Position numbers and translations under genes: made by a program
Notes under the pieces: generated by a model
The model's input: the letters and a program-made list of their open reading frames with translations, nothing else
What the model was told of the DNA's origin: nothing
Databases searched by the model: none
DNA from: Micrasema longulum
Taxonomy: Eukaryota > Arthropoda > Insecta > Trichoptera > Brachycentridae
Assembly: GCA_022494885.1 (NCBI GenBank)
Contig: JAGVSM010003490.1
Location: 23,420 to 87,419 of the forward strand
DNA: 64,000 bases
Reading direction: 5' to 3'
Part shown: piece after piece, positions 61,526-64,000 of the stretch
Numbering within the stretch: position 1 is the first letter of the stretch
Layout: every line of letters begins with the position of its first letter

Positions 61526-62325
61526 CTATACCTACCCTGGTCATGGCTTTGTGGGATTGTTTTTTTGTTTATGCGATAGTGTATTTTTCTATAGCACTGT
61601 TTGTAATAATATTTATTTGCTTTATTAAATGTTCACCATTCCACGGTTGGTGCGTATTGTGTTTACAAAGAGCCTTTCCAGTGAGATGATATCGTATAAA
61701 AAATATTCGAAGCCTTCGTTTGAGATTTTCCATTTAGATTACAGGCATAATTTAAATATTACAAATTGCCTTCTATATCAACACATCCTGAAAATTGATT
61801 GGTTAATGTACCCGTGGTCTAAAGTTATATCACCACGTTGAAGTCAAATTAAGAACATTCTCATACGTATACCTTCATTATTATTTGATTTATATTAAGG
61901 AAAGTAAATATCCCCCGGAATATTTTCTAATGTTTACATAGGGACTACATCCCTCTCGTTGAAATGTTTCCCATTCCTCAATGAAAACCTAATAATATAT
62001 TATTTTTTTCTTTATAATTTTGTTTACGTTCTTGTAATTTATTTACTTGTTTATTAAGCCCTATAGGATTTCGTAATTGAAGGGCACACGGCGTAAACGG
62101 CCCCATTAACAAATAATGAATATTGAAATTTATTGTAAGAGATGTTATATAAAAATAAAAAGGTGTGATTCCGGCATGATCAAATCAGGGGTAGGGTCTT
62201 TCTTGGGCTGTCAATCCAGAATTATTTCACAAGAGCATACAGAGGGAAATGTAAATAAATAAAACAAAATAATAATATTCAGAACAAAGAGATTTGATAG
62301 TTACAAGCTGTTTAATTACGGAAGT
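61526..62325. other. No gene; possible minus-strand LINE tail near 62040-62115
   Basis: 62040-62115 (TTACTTGTTTATTAAGCCCT, AAGGGCACACGGCGTAAACG) looks like a LINE 3' tail. Nothing else is recognised. Confidence 0.4.
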
Positions 62326-62329
62326 ACAC

Positions 62330-62858
62330 CCAAAGCTAAACTGTAATTATAAAAACATTTCGTTATCCAAGTGACTTGCTCTTCAAAGAATTCAGAGTTC
62401 TGAATATTATTCAACAGTATAATATATTGAGAACGGTAGAAGTTACACACACAAATAGAGACATTTACCCAAGCGTCAACCACAACCATATTACAAGATA
62501 CTCTTATAGGGATCTGATACTAAGTAAAGGGGTCAACACTGTTCTGGCATCGAGACAACACTATTACGTAGGCAAAAAGGTTCACAACCTTTTGCCAGAA
62601 TCGTGGAAATACGGGAGTGTTGTCAAGTTGTTGACCTCGCTCTTTCATGACATTGGTCGTAGGGAGTCAGAAAGGTTGATGCATGCCGCGGATCGAAGAT
62701 TCTTACTGGATGTCGAAAATAAAATATAAAAACAAAGAATAATTTTCAAAAATATGTATACAGATGGCAATCATGAAGTTTCGCATTATAAATAAATTGT
62801 CTAAGTTTTATGAATGTAAGTATGTGTATGCGCATGGGTGTATATACGTGTGTGTGTA

Positions 62859-62905
<47 letters not shown>

Positions 62906-62906
62906 A

Positions 62907-62937
<31 letters not shown>

Positions 62938-63062
62938 TAATTTGTTAACTATTATAATATATAAAAATGTAATTGCCTAGATTAGAACGGGGTACGCACC
63001 CTTGTTAGCTGGGCAGAGTGAACGTAAAATTGTATTTTGATAAAGAGTGTAAATAAATCAAT
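62330..63062 (+). mobile_element. LINE family F C-terminus, microsatellite and tail
   Basis: 62376-62729 encodes LFKEFRVLNIIQQYNILRTV, LASRQHYYVGKKVHNLLPES and LTSLFHDIGRRESERLMHAA to stop. It is followed by GAAGTTTCGCATTATAAATA, a (TA)n/(TG)n microsatellite at 62870-62938, AATTGCCTAGATTAGAACGG and a TAAATAAAT end. Fullest copy of the family. Confidence 0.85.
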
Positions 63063-63780
63063 TTCCTATAGGCCATCTTACTAGACGTGATGTGACGACG
63101 GACAAATGATGTATATGACTGAAGGTTACCTTGAGCCCGTATTCAATCACTTAACAGATGGGGATGCACCGCTGCACTTGGCACCTGTCCATTATTCTGT
63201 CCACCCGGAAGGTCAGCAACGGGAAGAAAGGGGACGACCGCAGATACAACGCTCCCCGACATAACACGTACACCGGCGGATACCAAAGGCGGGTGAAAAC
63301 GCATCCAGGAGTTGATCTGTGCATGACCCGCAGACTTCAACCGAGGGTCATAGCAAAGCACGGTTTGCTGCTGTAGATCACCAGGGAACTCGGGAGAGTT
63401 CGTAGATGGGATTAACAATTGACGGAAAATGGGTGAAATGCGACAAAAAAAACCTGTACCTGAGGTGTTGACGCAATTTTAATTAGCGTGAAACGATTAT
63501 TACTCACTGACCCACTACACTGTGGATAATGTGCGCGTATGTTTATATACTTTATCACGGTACTCAATGAAATATCTGATAATACACAGTTATTCTTTTT
63601 AATATAAATTTATCCATTCAGTCGATGGAGTGAAGTTATCAATTTTGTCGGACAAACTCGGACGTTCACATGGTGTTACTCGCGTGAACTGCCCCCGAGA
63701 AGTGTCGGCGCTGGCTCCTGAAGAGTAATATGAACTCAGTCCATAAAAATATTCGTTAGTGTGTGAACAGGACAAAGTCA
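63063..63780. other. GC-richer patch, possibly coding or a gene edge
   Basis: 63140-63420 and 63650-63720 are clearly less AT-rich than the neighbours (ATGGGGATGCACCGCTGCAC, GACGACCGCAGATACAACGC). Open frames on both strands (63143-63418 -, 63158-63376 +) have no motif that I recognise. It could be an unknown element, an exon of a neighbouring gene or a promoter region. Confidence 0.35.
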
Positions 63781-64000
63781 TTGTTTTTAGCAAGTTGAAG
63801 AAGGAAGAGATAGGGGAAAAATACTTAACCTAAATTCGTTAGTCATTAGCACGTGTAATCAAGGACTCGCAACTGGCGACTGTACTCTGAGATGTTGTTT
63901 GTGCAGAAATTTTAATGTATAATTTATTTATTTTTATTAATTTATTTATTTATTAGTTTATACATACAATGTTATAAAATGGCACAAAAAACACTGGCAA
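63781..64000. other. No gene; TTTA-rich start of a minus-strand LINE tail
   Basis: 63918-63960 is (TTTA)n-like, as at the starts of minus-strand LINE tails elsewhere here. The window ends inside it. Confidence 0.4.

Noticed and set aside
1..64000. CRISPR array, rRNA, LTR retrotransposon with paired LTRs or viral genome
   Set aside because: I found no regularly spaced repeats, rRNA cores, long paired direct repeats with primer-binding sites, or viral gene sets. The RT remnants that could be assigned are of non-LTR type.

Overview
The window is eukaryotic and almost certainly from an insect, most likely a moth or butterfly. I infer this from the AT-rich base composition, spliced genes with GT..AG introns, C2H2 zinc-finger proteins with animal-type linkers, and a dense mixture of 5'-truncated non-LTR retrotransposons, tRNA-derived SINEs, palindromic MITEs and a hAT element. 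The order is inferred from the look of the retrotransposon and repeat families; I could not check it by search. There are no bacterial genes, rRNA genes, CRISPR arrays or operons.

The only likely host genes are a cluster of C2H2 zinc-finger paralogues between 28.9 and 55.9 kb. Gene 1 (+, 28922-30009) is a zinc-finger exon without a first exon in the window. Gene 2 (-, 34244-37675) is complete in two exons. Gene 3 (-, 40915-42534) is open in two exons but its start codon reads GTG. Gene 4 (-, 48116-51861) has two exons and an array cut short by a stop. Gene 5 (+, 55446-55899) is a first exon with no finger exon in the window. All share one architecture. The first exon encodes an acidic module of ~34-residue repeats (YRSEEPGVATVKVEPGTGD-like), each carrying a psi-K-x-E SUMO-type consensus. 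It is joined through a phase-1 intron to one exon holding all the fingers. Backbones are conserved while predicted DNA-contact residues differ strongly between paralogues, and several copies are decaying. This resembles the birth-and-death arrays of vertebrate KRAB zinc-finger genes, but with a different, SUMO-motif-rich N-terminal module. I regard it as the most interesting system in the window.

The rest is mobile DNA. Working family names used below: A, an RTE-like LINE tail (FGHVERM...RGRPRKTWHDQ...WRSILSAYPSGEMA), about 13 copies; B, an L2/CR1-like LINE with a GGCGCTATATAA tail; B', a non-coding element sharing the B-type tail; C, D, E, F, G, H, M, jockey/CR1-like LINE C-termini; I, J, K, other RTE-like LINEs. 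Also present are a tRNA-Gly-like SINE (SINE-A), a tRNA-Val(CAC)-like SINE (SINE-C), other tRNA-headed repeats, a Helitron-like dispersed repeat, a hAT element in the gene 4 intron, and several palindromic MITE/foldback families. Insertion order can be read in places: A inside B' with a target-site duplication, D inside E, C inside A, and a twin-primed copy of family I.

By region: 0-28 kb is LINE/SINE/MITE debris; 28.9-55.9 kb is the zinc-finger cluster with TE-filled introns and spacers; 56-64 kb is again repeats, ending in an unexplained GC-richer patch at 63.1-63.8 kb.
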